A stretch of 64,000 nucleotides of DNA from Rhizobium sp. BT03 (GTDB lineage Bacteria; Pseudomonadota; Alphaproteobacteria; Rhizobiales; Rhizobiaceae). The first letter of the stretch is position 1, and each line of letters begins with the position of its first letter. The stretch is taken from NCBI RefSeq assembly GCF_030053155.1, contig NZ_CP125640.1, positions 3,111,001 through 3,175,000 of the forward strand. The letters are read 5' to 3'. The position numbers and the translations under genes are program-made. This document shows, in pieces, positions 8,726 through 17,525 of the stretch. The notes beneath the pieces were generated by a model, which searched no databases, was not told the DNA's origin, and saw only the letters and a list, made by a program, of their open reading frames with translations.

Positions 8726-9655
8726 TCAGAGCGCCTTTTCCAGTTCCGGCAGGGCCTCGAACAGATCGGCGACGAGGCCGTAGTCGGCAACCTGGAAGAT
8801 CGGCGCCTCCTCGTCCTTGTTGATGGCGACGATCACCTTACTATCCTTCATGCCGGCCAGATGCTGGATCGCCCCGGAGATGCCGGCGGCAATATAGAGC
8901 TGCGGCGCGACGACCTTGCCGGTCTGGCCGACCTGCCAGTCGTTCGGCGCATAACCGGCATCGACGGCCGCACGGGATGCACCGACGGCAGCGCCGAGCT
9001 TGTCGGCAAGCGGCAGGATGACCTCCCTGAACTTCTCGGCAGAACCGAGCGCCCGGCCGCCGGAAAGGATGATCTTCGCCGAGGTCAGCTCCGGACGGTC
9101 GGAGGCCGACAGCGCATCGCCGACGAAACGCGACAGACCCGGATTGGAGATTGCCGGGATTGCCTCCACCGTCGCCGAACCGCCTTCAGATGCCGAGGCA
9201 AACGAGGCGGTGCGCACGGTGATGACCTTCTTGGCATCGCTTGCCTGCACCGTCTGGATGGCATTGCCGGCATAGATCGGCCGCTTGAAGGTATCGGATG
9301 AGATCACTTCGATGATCTCCGAGACCTGGGCGACATCGAGCAGGGCGGCGACCCGCGGCAGCACGTTCTTGCCGACCGAGGTGGCGGCCGAGAGGATCGT
9401 GTCGTAGCTGGCGGAGAGCGAGACGATCAGGTCGGCAAGCGGTTCGGCCAGATTGTTGGCAAGTTCGTCGCTTTCGGCCAGCAGTACCTTGGAGACGCCG
9501 GTGAGTTTGGCGGCGGCATCGGCCGCAGCCTTGGCGCCCTTGCCGGCGACGAGAACATGAATGTCGGAGCCGATCTGGGTCGCTGCCGTCAGCGCCTTGG
9601 CGGTCTGGTCGGAAAGGCTGACATTGTCGTGGTCGGCCAGAAGAAGAATGGTCAT
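8726..9655 (-). CDS. etfA: electron transfer flavoprotein alpha subunit
   Basis: Large FAD-carrying subunit of ETF, which takes electrons from acyl-CoA and other flavin dehydrogenases and passes them to ETF-quinone oxidoreductase. 309 residues: an N-terminal Rossmann-like domain from [11 protein letters not shown], then the C-terminal FAD domain with [30 protein letters not shown] and [16 protein letters not shown] sequence. It follows etfB after 23 bases, with AGGAAAGAGAG upstream of the ATG, so the subunits are cotranscribed. Confidence 0.97.
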   Translation of the reverse strand: MTILLLADHDNVSLSDQTAKALTAATQIGSDIHVLVAGKGAKAAADAAAKLTGVSKVLLAESDELANNLAEPLADLIVSLSASYDTILSAATSVGKNVLPRVAALLDVAQVSEIIEVISSDTFKRPIYAGNAIQTVQASDAKKVITVRTASFASASEGGSATVEAIPAISNPGLSRFVGDALSASDRPELTSAKIILSGGRALGSAEKFREVILPLADKLGAAVGASRAAVDAGYAPNDWQVGQTGKVVAPQLYIAAGISGAIQHLAGMKDSKVIVAINKDEEAPIFQVADYGLVADLFEALPELEKAL

Positions 9656-9678
9656 GATGGTGTTCTCTCTTTCCTGCC

Positions 9679-10440
9679 TTAAAGCACGCCGGCTTCGTTC
9701 TTGAGCTTGTCGACCAGCTCGGCCACAGACTTGACCTTGACGCCGGCCTTGCGGCCCGACGGTTCCTCGGTCTTCAGCACCTTCAGCCGCGGCGTCGTGT
9801 CGACACCGAAATCGGCCGGGCTCTTCTTGTCGAGCGGCTTCTTCTTCGCCTTCATGATGTTCGGCAGCGAGGCATAACGCGGTTCGTTGAGACGCAGATC
9901 CGAGGTGATCACCGCCGGCAGCTTGATCTCGATCGTCTGCAGACCGCCATCGACCTCGCGGGTCACGGTTGCCTTGCCCCCAGAACCTGAGGTTTCGATC
10001 TCGATCTTCGAGGCGAAGGTCGCCTGGGCGGTGCCGAGCAGGGCCGCCAGCATCTGGCCGGTCTGGTTGCTGTCATCGTCGATCGCCTGTTTGCCGACGA
10101 TGATCAATCCCGGCTGTTCGGCATCGGCCACACCCTTGAGGATCTTGGCGACCGCCAGCGGCTCGACGGCATCGTCGGTCTCGACCAGGATCGCCCGGTC
10201 GGCACCCATGGCAAGCGCCGTGCGCAGCGTCTCCTCGGCCTTCGCAGGGCCGATCGACACCACCACCACTTCCTCAGCCTTGCCGGCCTCCTTCAGACGC
10301 AGCGCCTCTTCCACCGAGATCTCGTCGAACGGGTTCATCGACATCTTCACATTGGCAAGCTCGACACCGGAACCATCCGGCTTCACCCGGATCTTCACGT
10401 TGTAGTCGACGACGCGCTTGACGGGCACGAGAATCTTCAT
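9679..10440 (-). CDS. etfB: electron transfer flavoprotein beta subunit
   Basis: Small ETF subunit, binding AMP and the electron-donor dehydrogenase. 253 residues starting [14 protein letters not shown]; the signature VEEALRLKE and the segment [12 protein letters not shown] are typical. The ATG is preceded by GGAAGGA 5 bases away; an in-frame start 19 codons upstream is not needed. First gene of etfB-etfA-hbdA. A promoter with a palindrome exactly filling its spacer lies about 140 bases upstream (10581-10608). Confidence 0.97.
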   Translation of the reverse strand: MKILVPVKRVVDYNVKIRVKPDGSGVELANVKMSMNPFDEISVEEALRLKEAGKAEEVVVVSIGPAKAEETLRTALAMGADRAILVETDDAVEPLAVAKILKGVADAEQPGLIIVGKQAIDDDSNQTGQMLAALLGTAQATFASKIEIETSGSGGKATVTREVDGGLQTIEIKLPAVITSDLRLNEPRYASLPNIMKAKKKPLDKKSPADFGVDTTPRLKVLKTEEPSGRKAGVKVKSVAELVDKLKNEAGVL

Positions 10441-10580
10441 GGGGGTCCTTCCTTCGGGAGAAACTGGCTTCAGCGAAAATGCGCGTTCGGGCGCCATTTC
10501 ATTTGTCGAATGGCGACATGGATACGCGCTTTTCCTCCAAATTCAACGCTTCCCTGTCGCCGGCGAGCGATTTGCCGGGC

Positions 10581-10608
10581 AATATATGAACGTTTACGTT
10601 CACGTCAA
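10581..10608 (-). promoter_or_regulatory. etfBA promoter with palindromic operator in the spacer
   Basis: Read on the minus strand: TTGACG, then the perfect 6-4-6 palindrome TGAACGTAAACGTTCA as a 16-bp spacer, then TATATT. The palindrome occupies 10587-10602. A dyad between -35 and -10 is typical of MerR-family operators; LiuR, a MerR regulator of branched-chain/fatty-acid catabolism in proteobacteria, often controls etfBA and binds ACGT-rich dyads. That link is inference. The -35 overlaps the stop codon of the upstream rhomboid gene. Confidence 0.6.
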
Positions 10609-11402
10609 TATTCTTGTCGGCGCCGCCCCCAGGGAAGGCGTTGAATCCTCCGCCCGGCGGCGTCGGCGCTGATGGCCGGACCGGTGCCGGCATCACTTTT
10701 CACAGCCCGGGGCGTGACGATTTCCCGGTCGAAGAGCGGCACACCTTGTCGGCGCAGCACCAGGATCAGGACAGCCCCGGCAAGGATGCCGCCGACATGG
10801 GCGCCCCAGGACACGTCGCCGTCGGGTGCGATCGCCAGCATGAAAAACTGCTGGCCGATCCATAAAAGCAGCGGCACGAAGGCCGGCAGGGGCAGCGGCA
10901 GACGGAAGAATACCAGCACCCAGACCCTGACGCGCGGATGCAGCATGACGTAGGCGGCAACCACGCCGGAGATCGCCCCCGAGGCGCCGACCAGCGGCGC
11001 TTGCGAGGTCATGGTCAGCAGGCCGTGGCAGAGCGCGCCGGCGGCCGCGCAGAGCAGATAGAAAATCAGGAAGCGCAGATGTCCCATCGCGTCCTCGACA
11101 TTATCGCCGAAAACCCAGAGGAAGATCATGTTGGAGGCCAGATGCCAGAAGCCGGAATGGACGAAGGCATAGGTGAGGTAAGTCAGCGGCTCCGGCACGA
11201 TTTCCAGCCCCTGCGCCAGCACCGCGTCGCCAAAGGCGATCGCCGGGATATAGCCGAGCCCGACGATCGTTGCCTGGGCTGCCTGCTCGCTCTCCAGGCT
11301 GGTCAAGAGCCAGACCGCGACATTCAATGCGATCAGCGAGAGCGTCACCCACTGGACCTTGATATGTTTCAGCGTATTGGCGTCGTGAAATGGTATGAAC
11401 AT
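10605..11402 (-). CDS. rhomboid family intramembrane serine protease
   Basis: A 265-residue polytopic membrane protein with about six membrane segments. The rhomboid dyad is intact: catalytic Ser141 in VGASGAISG and His202 in WGAHVGG; the HLASNMIFLWVFGDN segment carries the conserved His/Asn of TM2. It should cleave membrane helices; the substrate is unknown. The start MFIPFHDAN is the usual one; a longer frame adds 19 non-conserved residues. It lies 32 bases downstream of the adenosyltransferase gene, in the same direction. Confidence 0.93.
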   Translation of the reverse strand: MFIPFHDANTLKHIKVQWVTLSLIALNVAVWLLTSLESEQAAQATIVGLGYIPAIAFGDAVLAQGLEIVPEPLTYLTYAFVHSGFWHLASNMIFLWVFGDNVEDAMGHLRFLIFYLLCAAAGALCHGLLTMTSQAPLVGASGAISGVVAAYVMLHPRVRVWVLVFFRLPLPLPAFVPLLLWIGQQFFMLAIAPDGDVSWGAHVGGILAGAVLILVLRRQGVPLFDREIVTPRAVKSDAGTGPAISADAAGRRIQRLPWGRRRQEY

Positions 11403-11434
11403 CCGGCCCCCCGGCGATCGTGATCGCGGCAAGC

Positions 11435-12013
11435 CTATCTGTTTTTTCCCGGAACCCAAAGCACATCCGCTTGGCCCCGGTCATTTGCATGACGTGCGGC
11501 GACGAAGAGGAAATCGGAGAGCCGGTTGACATATTTTCTCGCCGGTTCGCTGACGATTTCGCCGTCGGTGCGGGCCAGCGCCACCATCAGACGTTCGGCG
11601 CGACGCGCAATCGTGCGGGCCAGATGCAACTGCGCGGCGGCCGGGCTGCCGCCCGGCAGGACGAAAGATTTCAGCGGCTCCAGGCCGGCGTTCAACCGGT
11701 CGATATCGCGCTCCACCCGGTCGATCTGCGTCTCGACGATCCGCAGCGGTTCATAGGCCGGCGGCTCGCCGGTATCGGGGGTGGCAAGATCGGCACCGAG
11801 ATCGAAGAGATCGTTCTGGATCGACATCAGCATGGCGTCGAGTTCGGGCAGGCCTGATGTGTGCAGCCGCGCCAGGCCGATCGCGGAATTGGCCTCGTCG
11901 ATCGTGCCATAGGCCTCGACGCGCAGATCGTCCTTCGTCCGGCGCGGGCCGGCAACCAGCCCGGTTGTGCCGTCGTCGCCGGTTTTGGTGTAGATCTTGT
12001 TGAGCTTTACCAT
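11435..12013 (-). CDS. cob(I)alamin adenosyltransferase, PduO type
   Basis: Transfers adenosyl from ATP to cob(I)alamin to make coenzyme B12. 192 residues; the N-terminal KIYTKTGDDGTTGL motif (ATP binding), YGTIDEANS and the C-terminal RKYVNRLSDFLFV (with RLSD) are the PduO/MMAB signatures. The start MVKLNKIY is preceded by 13 non-conserved in-frame residues that were left out. It lies upstream of rhomboid and etfBA, downstream of a repeat cluster. Adenosylcobalamin could serve methylmalonyl-CoA mutase or ribonucleotide reductase elsewhere. Confidence 0.94.
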   Translation of the reverse strand: MVKLNKIYTKTGDDGTTGLVAGPRRTKDDLRVEAYGTIDEANSAIGLARLHTSGLPELDAMLMSIQNDLFDLGADLATPDTGEPPAYEPLRIVETQIDRVERDIDRLNAGLEPLKSFVLPGGSPAAAQLHLARTIARRAERLMVALARTDGEIVSEPARKYVNRLSDFLFVAARHANDRGQADVLWVPGKNR

Positions 12014-12044
12014 GCTGCACCGCCGGTGGTCGGGAGGGCTGAAC

Positions 12045-12156
12045 CACCCCATCCTCCGTCATGCTCGGGCTTGACCCGAGCATCCACACCGCATGCGTCA
12101 GCGGCCGCGGCGTGGATCCTCGGCTCAAGGCCGAGGATGACGGAAGGTGGGGTTGG
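12045..12156. repeat. palindromic repeat, family A copy 1
   Basis: About 112 bp with outer inverted ends (CCTCCGTCAT near 12052 versus ATGACGGAAGG near 12137) and two inner hairpins: ATGCTCGGG/CCCGAGCAT (12061-12083) and ATCCTCGGC/GCCGAGGAT (12117-12139). A second copy in the same orientation lies at 12375-12478. Confidence 0.7.
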
Positions 12157-12213
12157 CATTTTCGCCAAATTTGCCCGTGCGTAGAGAGCAACCGCGTCGG
12201 GCGGCGTCTCACC

Positions 12214-12358
12214 ACGCCCCTCATCCGGCTGCCGCCACCTTCTCCCCGTAAAACGGGGAGAAGGGGACATGCCGCAGCCTCTCCGTCCCTCGCCAACGTC
12301 TCGCAGGGCGCGTCCCCTCTCCCCGTTTTTTACGGGGAGAGGGTTAGGGTGAGGGACA
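12214..12358. repeat. two-hairpin repeat, family B
   Basis: Begins CCCCTCATCC and ends GGGTGAGGG, which form short inverted ends. It carries two strong hairpins: CCTTCTCCCCGT/ACGGGGAGAAGG (12238-12264) and CCCTCTCCCCGT/ACGGGGAGAGGG (12315-12343). This pattern is recalled as very frequent in rhizobial intergenic regions. It is sandwiched between the two family A copies. Confidence 0.7.
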
Positions 12359-12374
12359 GCCGTTGGTACGAACC

Positions 12375-12478
12375 GGACAGCCTCGGGCCTGACCCGAGCA
12401 TCCACACCGCATCCATCAGCGGCTACGGGGATGGATCCTCGGGTCAAGCCCGAGGATGACGGAGGGTGGGGTTGGCCT
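12375..12478. repeat. palindromic repeat, family A copy 2
   Basis: Same order of blocks as copy 1 (CTGACCCGAGCATCCACACC, then GTGGATCCTCGG-like, then CCGAGGATGACGGA and GGTGGGGTTGGC) with a shortened left hairpin (CTCGGGCCTGACCCGAG). Together with copy 1 and the B element it fills the 583-base gap between the adenosyltransferase and twin-TM genes; no gene is seen in that gap. Confidence 0.65.
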
Positions 12479-12596
12479 TTTAGCCAAACTCGCCCCGGCA
12501 TACTGACGCACACCGCGTCGAGGTGCTTCCTCAAGCCGGCGCTCACCTTTCCTCCTTCATTTCTGTCCATCATCAAAAATGCCCTCCCACGGTTCC

Positions 12597-12800
12597 TCAC
12601 GTCGGCCGGCCGCCGCCGGTGATCCAGAGTGTCAGCATGATCAGGATGACGGCGATGGCCTGTAGCAGGACGCGAAGCTGCATCAGTTTGTTGGAACGGT
12701 TGGCGTCGCCGCCCTTCATCATGTTGAAGAGGCCGCGGATCAGCACGAGGGCGACGAGGCCCATGACGATGATCGCAAGGATATAGGTGACCGTGGACAT
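12597..12800 (-). CDS. twin transmembrane (HIG1-like) small protein
   Basis: A 67-residue membrane protein with two hydrophobic segments (about residues 3-25 and 44-62) joined by a short basic loop (MMKGGDANRSNKLMQLR). The loop resembles the hypoxia-induced-gene-1 (HIG1) domain, and similar proteins are called twin transmembrane protein in alphaproteobacteria. A role with respiratory complexes is known only for distant relatives. It lies 14 bases after the SDR gene and on the strand of the downstream adenosyltransferase. Confidence 0.85.
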   Translation of the reverse strand: MSTVTYILAIIVMGLVALVLIRGLFNMMKGGDANRSNKLMQLRVLLQAIAVILIMLTLWITGGGRPT

Positions 12801-12814
12801 GGCATTCAGCTTTC

Positions 12815-13648
12815 TCAGTCCGTCCAGCGCATCAGGCGGTAGAAGAGGTCTGCCGGAAGCAGCCGCTTCAGGAACATGCCCTGTTTAGCCGGTGTCGTTA
12901 CAGGATAATGTGGCCTTGGATTTTTCGAGTTCAATGCGTGCTTCAAGACGGAATAGACCGCTTCCGGGCCGAGCTTGTGGCGGCTGACTGGGCCGGATCC
13001 ATCGAGTCTTGCCAGTTGCCTGACATAGTCGGCCGCGTGCGGCGAATTCTCAAGGTCGATATGCTCCTTGATCTTTGCGAGCGCGTTGGCGGTGAAACGT
13101 GTGGCGATCGGCCCCGGCTCGATCAGGCTCACATGGATGCCGCTGCCCTGCAGCTCCATGCGCAGCGTGATGCTGAGGCCTTCGAGCGCGAATTTGGAAG
13201 CGGTGTAGGCGCCGCGATAGCGATAGGGCACGACGCCGAGAATGGACGAGCATTGCACGATCCGGCCCCGGCCGTGCCTGCGCATCGCCGGAATCACCTG
13301 CCGCGTCAGTTCATGCCAGCCGAAGAAATTCGCCTCGAACTGGGCGCGCAGCGCTGCCGTCGAAAGATCCTCGACGGCGCCCGGCTGGCCGTAGGCGCCA
13401 TTGTTGAAGAGCGCATCGATGCGGCCGCCGCTGCGTTCCAGCACCGCGCCGACGAGATCGGAAATCGTCTCGCTCCTGGCATAGTCCATCAGCAAGGCTT
13501 CGATGCCGTCCGCTTCCAAGCCCGGCAGGTCTTCCGGTTTGCGCACCGTCGCGAAGACGCGCCAGCCGTCGGCTTTCAGCGCCCGCGCACAATGAGCGCC
13601 GATACCGGACGAGCATCCGGTCACGACGATGCTGCGCTCTGCCGCCAT
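12815..13648 (-). CDS. SDR family NAD(P)-dependent oxidoreductase
   Basis: A classical short-chain dehydrogenase of 277 residues. The cofactor motif TGCSSGIG is near the N-terminus, NNGAYG replaces the usual NNAG, the catalytic Ser lies in SSILG and the Tyr/Lys pair in YTASK. The substrate cannot be told. The start MAAERSIVVTG fits the family; a frame open upstream runs across the region of the divergent yihY gene. It shares a 76-bp divergent intergenic region with yihY and is followed closely by the twin-TM gene. Confidence 0.93.
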   Translation of the reverse strand: MAAERSIVVTGCSSGIGAHCARALKADGWRVFATVRKPEDLPGLEADGIEALLMDYARSETISDLVGAVLERSGGRIDALFNNGAYGQPGAVEDLSTAALRAQFEANFFGWHELTRQVIPAMRRHGRGRIVQCSSILGVVPYRYRGAYTASKFALEGLSITLRMELQGSGIHVSLIEPGPIATRFTANALAKIKEHIDLENSPHAADYVRQLARLDGSGPVSRHKLGPEAVYSVLKHALNSKNPRPHYPVTTPAKQGMFLKRLLPADLFYRLMRWTD

Positions 13649-13724
13649 GGAATGATTCCTGTACAAAATGGGACTCGTTTCCCATATTCGGCCAGATGAT
13701 ACAATCTGGAAAGCCGGGGACGGA

Positions 13725-14648
13725 ATGCCGAAGGCGCTGCGCACGATCTACGACGTGGTCTATGACGCGATCTGTCACATGGTCGAGGATGACGGCTTCG
13801 CCATGGCGAGCCATGTGGCGCTGTCGAGCCTGCTTGCGGTTTTCCCCTTCCTGATCTTCGGCACGGCGCTGGCAAGCTTCCTCGGCGCCGATCAATTTTC
13901 CTCGACCGCCATCCATCTGATCTTCGACACCTGGCCGGAAGCGATCGCCAAGCCGCTCGCCGACCAGGTGCTGCAGGTGCTGACCATTCCGCGCGGCGGG
14001 CTGCTGACGATCTCGGTGCTGGCGGCCGCCTATTTCGCCTCGAACGGCGTCGAGGCGCTGCGCATCTCGCTCAACCGCGCCTACCGGGTGCAGGAGACGC
14101 GGCCGTGGTATTTCACCCGCCTCGCCAGCCTCGGCTATGTGCTGATCGCGGTGATCATCTTTGCGGCAATCAGCATCCTGCTGGTCGCCGTGCCGCTGGC
14201 GCTCGATTATGCCAGGAATTGGTTTCCGCTGTTTGCCGATACACTCGAGATCGTTTTCAGCTGGCGCATCTACGGCACGCTTGTGGTGCTGACCGTCGGG
14301 CTGCTGGTCATGCATCTCTGGCTGCCGGCCGGCAAACGGCGGGTCTTCGACGTCATTCCGGGCGTACTGCTGACCCTGCTGCTCTGGCTTGCCGGGGCGC
14401 TGATCTTTGCCTATTATCTGGCGACCTTCGCCAACTACACCGCAACCTATGCCGGTCTCGCCTCGGTCATGATCGTGCTGATCTTCCTCTATATGGTCGG
14501 CGTCATCTTCATCATCGGCGCCGAGATCAATGCGGCGCTGATCAAATTCCGTGTTTTCCGGATGTTTTCCCACACGCTTTCGATTGTCGGCAGGCAGCGG
14601 GTCGAAAGGCCATCAGAGCCCGACAAGGCGGCGAATATCGGGCCCTGA
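13725..14648 (+). CDS. yihY: YihY/BrkB family inner-membrane protein
   Basis: A 307-residue protein with about six membrane helices. The YihY/virulence-factor BrkB fold is recognisable: FPFLIFGTAL near the N-terminus, YRVQETRPWYFTRLASLGY in the middle, and GAEINAAL near the C-terminus. Once annotated as ribonuclease BN, which is wrong for the family; function unknown. The chosen ATG has GGGGACGG just upstream; an ATG 57 bases earlier has a poor ribosome site. It converges on gluQ-RS. Confidence 0.88.
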   Translation: MPKALRTIYDVVYDAICHMVEDDGFAMASHVALSSLLAVFPFLIFGTALASFLGADQFSSTAIHLIFDTWPEAIAKPLADQVLQVLTIPRGGLLTISVLAAAYFASNGVEALRISLNRAYRVQETRPWYFTRLASLGYVLIAVIIFAAISILLVAVPLALDYARNWFPLFADTLEIVFSWRIYGTLVVLTVGLLVMHLWLPAGKRRVFDVIPGVLLTLLLWLAGALIFAYYLATFANYTATYAGLASVMIVLIFLYMVGVIFIIGAEINAALIKFRVFRMFSHTLSIVGRQRVERPSEPDKAANIGP

Positions 14649-15494
14649 CATGCCGCGGGCGCGCAGGTCGCCAAGCCCGCTGTCGCCGTCGCTTTTCGAA
14701 AGCTTGCGGCCGGCAGCATCGAGAATGAGGCGATGATGATGATAGACAGGCTGCGGCAGGCCGAGCAGCACCTGCAGCAGCCGGTGCACCGATGTCGCGT
14801 GGAAGAGGTCGAGCCCGCGCACCACATGGGTGACGCCCTGGAGCGCATCGTCGACCACCACGGAGAGATGATAGCTCGACGGGGCGTCCGAGCGCGACAG
14901 GATGACGTCGCCCCAGACTTCCGGCTCGGCGGCGATCTCGCCCGATCTGCCGTCGCCGGTTTCGGTCCAGAACAAGAGCTCGCCGATCAGGTCGAGCGCC
15001 TTGCGCATATCGAGCCGCCAGGCATGTTTCTTTCCCGAGGCCAGCATCTCTAGCCATTCGTCTTCCGGCCGCTCGCGATCGTTGGCGGGATAATGCGGCG
15101 TGCCGTCGGGATCGCGCGGCCAGGATTTACCGGCCGCCTCATAGGCGGTGACGCGCGTCTTCACCTCGCCGCGCGTCAGGAAGGCCGGATAGACCAGTCG
15201 GCGGTCGATCAGCGTGTGCAGTGCCGCCTGATATTCGGGGAAATGTTCCGACTGCCGCCGCACCGGGCTTTCCCAGCCGACCCCCAGCCAGTCGAGATCC
15301 CTGAGGATGCCGGCCTCGAACTCGGGCGTGCAGCGCGTCTGGTCGATATCCTCGATGCGCAGCAGCAGGCGGCCATGCTCGGCCTCCGCCATGTCGCGGT
15401 TCAGGAGGGCCGAGAGGGCATGACCGAGATGCAGCTGCCCGTTGGGGCTCGGCGCAAAACGAAAGACAGGTTTTTGACGCTCGCTCGTGGTCAT
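14613..15494 (-). CDS. gluQ: glutamyl-Q tRNA(Asp) synthetase
   Basis: Attaches glutamate to queuosine at position 34 of tRNA-Asp. 293 residues, equivalent to the catalytic half of glutamyl-tRNA synthetase with no anticodon-binding domain. The class I signatures are FAPSPNGQLHLGHA (HIGH) and KLSKSDG (KMSKS). Cysteines of the zinc site found in E. coli GluQ-RS appear largely absent. MTTSERQK is chosen because GAAGAAAG precedes it. Its 3' end overlaps the yihY end by 36 bases, and its start lies 46 bases from the divergent glycosylase start. Confidence 0.93.
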   Translation of the reverse strand: MTTSERQKPVFRFAPSPNGQLHLGHALSALLNRDMAEAEHGRLLLRIEDIDQTRCTPEFEAGILRDLDWLGVGWESPVRRQSEHFPEYQAALHTLIDRRLVYPAFLTRGEVKTRVTAYEAAGKSWPRDPDGTPHYPANDRERPEDEWLEMLASGKKHAWRLDMRKALDLIGELLFWTETGDGRSGEIAAEPEVWGDVILSRSDAPSSYHLSVVVDDALQGVTHVVRGLDLFHATSVHRLLQVLLGLPQPVYHHHRLILDAAGRKLSKSDGDSGLGDLRARGMSGPDIRRLVGL

Positions 15495-15540
15495 GCTTTC
15501 TTCTGCCATGGATTTGGGTTTCGAACCACTGCGAGGCGAT

Positions 15541-16185
15541 GTGCAGATCATCCGCAACGAAGACGACGTCAGGCAAGGGCTCGAAGCGCTGCTCCGTCTC
15601 GATCCGCGGCTTGTGCCGATCGCGGCGGAGGCCGGGCCTGTGCCGCTGCGGCTGCGCGAACCGGGTTTTGCCGGCCTTGCCCACATCATCGTCTCGCAGA
15701 TGGTGTCGCGCGCCAGCGCCGAGGCGATCTGGCGGCGGATGCAGCCGGCCGACGGCCTCTTGACCGCCGAAGGCTACGCGCTGCTTCACGCCGAAGCCTG
15801 GCGCGACTTCGGCCTGTCGCGCGCCAAGGCCGATACCCTGTCGCGGATCGCCGAAACCGTTGCCTCCGGCCAGCTCGATCTTGCCGGGCTCTGCCTGAAG
15901 CCGCCCGAAGACGCGCTTGGCGAACTCACCGCGCTGAAGGGCGTCGGTCCGTGGACGGCGGAGGTCTATCTGATGTTCTGCGGCGGCCATGCCGATGTCT
16001 TCCCGGCCGGCGACGTCGCGCTGCAGAGTGCCGTCGGTGCGGCATTCGGTCTCGCGGCACGGCCCGAGGCAAAGGCGCTGACCGCGCTGGCGGAAGCCTG
16101 GTCGCCATGGCGCTCGGTGGCGGCACGGCTTTTCTGGGCCTATTACGCCACGAAAACGCGCCGCGACATGGTGCCGACCGGCTGA
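15541..16185 (+). CDS. DNA-3-methyladenine glycosylase II (AlkA-like)
   Basis: A 214-residue HhH-GPD base-excision glycosylase. The helix-hairpin-helix reads LKGVGPWTAEVYLMF and the catalytic Asp sits in GDVALQ just downstream; no iron-sulfur cysteines, as expected for AlkA types. GTG at 15541 is preferred because GAGGCGAT precedes it; an in-frame ATG at 15508 lacks a ribosome site and would nearly abut the divergent gluQ start. It removes alkylated purines from DNA. Confidence 0.9.
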   Translation: MQIIRNEDDVRQGLEALLRLDPRLVPIAAEAGPVPLRLREPGFAGLAHIIVSQMVSRASAEAIWRRMQPADGLLTAEGYALLHAEAWRDFGLSRAKADTLSRIAETVASGQLDLAGLCLKPPEDALGELTALKGVGPWTAEVYLMFCGGHADVFPAGDVALQSAVGAAFGLAARPEAKALTALAEAWSPWRSVAARLFWAYYATKTRRDMVPTG

Positions 16186-16296
16186 TCGGCGATACTCTTC
16201 AAATTGCCTTTATCCTCTGAATTTATTGGACTTCACAATCCTGTAACAACCGGCCTAATATACAGGTGCAGATGCCGAATCGATCAGGAGAGTCCC

Positions 16297-16854
16297 TTGA
16301 CGATTGCAGTCTCCCCCCAGGCCCTGCCAGCGCTCGTCCTGAACGCTGACTACCGGCCGCTGAGTTATTACCCCTTGTCGCTGTGGTCCTGGCAGGACGC
16401 GATCAAGGCGGTATTTCTCGACCGTGTGAACATCATCGCAGAGTATGAACATTCGGTTTCCTCACCGAGTTTTTCGATGCGGCTTCCGAGTGTCGTGTGC
16501 CTCAAGACCTATGTTCAGCCGTCCCGCAATCCCGCTTTCACCCGGTTCAACGTCTTCCTGCGCGACCGGTTCGAATGCCAGTATTGCGGCGCCCATGACG
16601 ATCTGACCTTCGATCACGTCATCCCGCGCGCCCATGGCGGCGAGACGACCTGGGAGAATGTCGTGGCCGCCTGCTCGCCCTGCAATCTGCGCAAGGGCAG
16701 CAAGCTTCCCAAGCAGGCAGGCATGTTCCCGGCGCAGAAGCCCTATCAGCCGACGGTGCAGGATCTGCACAATAACGGCCGGCTGTTTCCGCCGAACTAT
16801 CTGCACGACAGCTGGCTCGACTATCTCTACTGGGATACCGAACTGCAGCCCTGA
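16297..16854 (+). CDS. HNH endonuclease
   Basis: A 185-residue protein with a complete HNH nuclease module near residues 100-150: FECQYCG, FDHVIPRAHGG, WENVV and CSPCNLRKG, i.e. two CxxC zinc pairs around the His-Asn-His core. The N-terminal half (VLNADYRPLSYYPLSLWSW) is typical of a widely conserved chromosomal HNH family whose job is unknown; no restriction or phage genes lie nearby. The start is TTG with AGGAGAG 4 bases upstream; no suitable ATG exists. Confidence 0.92.
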   Translation: MTIAVSPQALPALVLNADYRPLSYYPLSLWSWQDAIKAVFLDRVNIIAEYEHSVSSPSFSMRLPSVVCLKTYVQPSRNPAFTRFNVFLRDRFECQYCGAHDDLTFDHVIPRAHGGETTWENVVAACSPCNLRKGSKLPKQAGMFPAQKPYQPTVQDLHNNGRLFPPNYLHDSWLDYLYWDTELQP

Positions 16855-16864
16855 GCAAGCCGTC

Positions 16865-17380
16865 TTAGGCCGCCTTGCGAACGCCGACAAAAGCGAAGGC
16901 GGCAAGCAGGATTCCGGCAATCACGTTCCAGCCGGCAAAGGACAGGCCGAGCACCCGCAGCGCCGCATCGGTGCAGGACGGGCCCTTGATCGTGTTGAGC
17001 TCGCCGAGCAGATCGCCGGCATTGGTCGTCATGCTGCTTGCGGTGGTCGAGCAAGTGGACGGGCCGGGCCAGAAATGCCATTCGACGCCGGCGTGATAGA
17101 CGCCCATGCCGGCCGTCACCAGCATCAGCATGCCGGCGGCGAGAATGAGCGCGCGGGTGATCCAGTTCGGCAGGCCGACGAGCTCGGAAATAGCGGCGAG
17201 GATGGCGATCGGGATGGCGTAATAGTAAGGCTGGCGCTGCAGCAGGCAGAGCGCGCAGGGAATATAGCCGCCGATATATTGGAAACCAAGCGCCGTGCCG
17301 ACTGCCGCCGCCATGCCGATGGCGAGCAATATGGAATAGACGAAGCCGGGGCGGGCGAGAGGCGAGGCGGTGGCAGTCAT
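16865..17380 (-). CDS. dsbB: disulfide bond formation protein B
   Basis: Inner-membrane quinone-linked oxidase that reoxidises DsbA. 171 residues with four membrane helices. The first redox pair is in PCALCLLQRQPY; the second periplasmic loop carries Cys in PGPSTCS and GPSCTD. GGAG lies 7 bases before the ATG. It converges on the HNH gene with a 10-base gap. A DsbA-type partner in this window is the FrnE-like protein at 45.0 kb, though that one is probably cytoplasmic. Confidence 0.92.
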   Translation of the reverse strand: MTATASPLARPGFVYSILLAIGMAAAVGTALGFQYIGGYIPCALCLLQRQPYYYAIPIAILAAISELVGLPNWITRALILAAGMLMLVTAGMGVYHAGVEWHFWPGPSTCSTTASSMTTNAGDLLGELNTIKGPSCTDAALRVLGLSFAGWNVIAGILLAAFAFVGVRKAA

Positions 17381-17407
17381 GGCGGAACTCCGCGAGAGTT
17401 TGGCTTA

Positions 17408-17446
17408 AAGCGCGTCGCGATCTTTCAGATTCGCTCCTCGCGCTTT
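17408..17446. repeat. 39-bp palindromic repeat, copy 2
   Basis: Same block as 8668-8706 (36 of 39 identical), placed between the dsbB start and the yqaA stop. Confidence 0.7.
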
Positions 17447-17525
17447 AGCTCTTTGTTTTTGCGTCCGGAATTGCATAAAATTACAGAGATAGAGCATTTC
17501 GGTATTCGAAGAAAAACGAAATGCT

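Noticed and set aside
10499..10696. 65-codon minus-strand frame between rhomboid and etfB
   Set aside because: It overlaps the rhomboid end and the etfB promoter; Pro/Gly/Asn-rich with no ribosome site.
12045..12478. Repeat cluster considered as a CRISPR array
   Set aside because: Only two copies of A, about 100 bp long and palindromic, with no regular 30-40 bp spacers and no cas genes.
16297..16854. HNH protein considered as part of a restriction or phage system
   Set aside because: No methyltransferase, terminase or phage gene nearby; the N-terminal half matches a common chromosomal HNH family.
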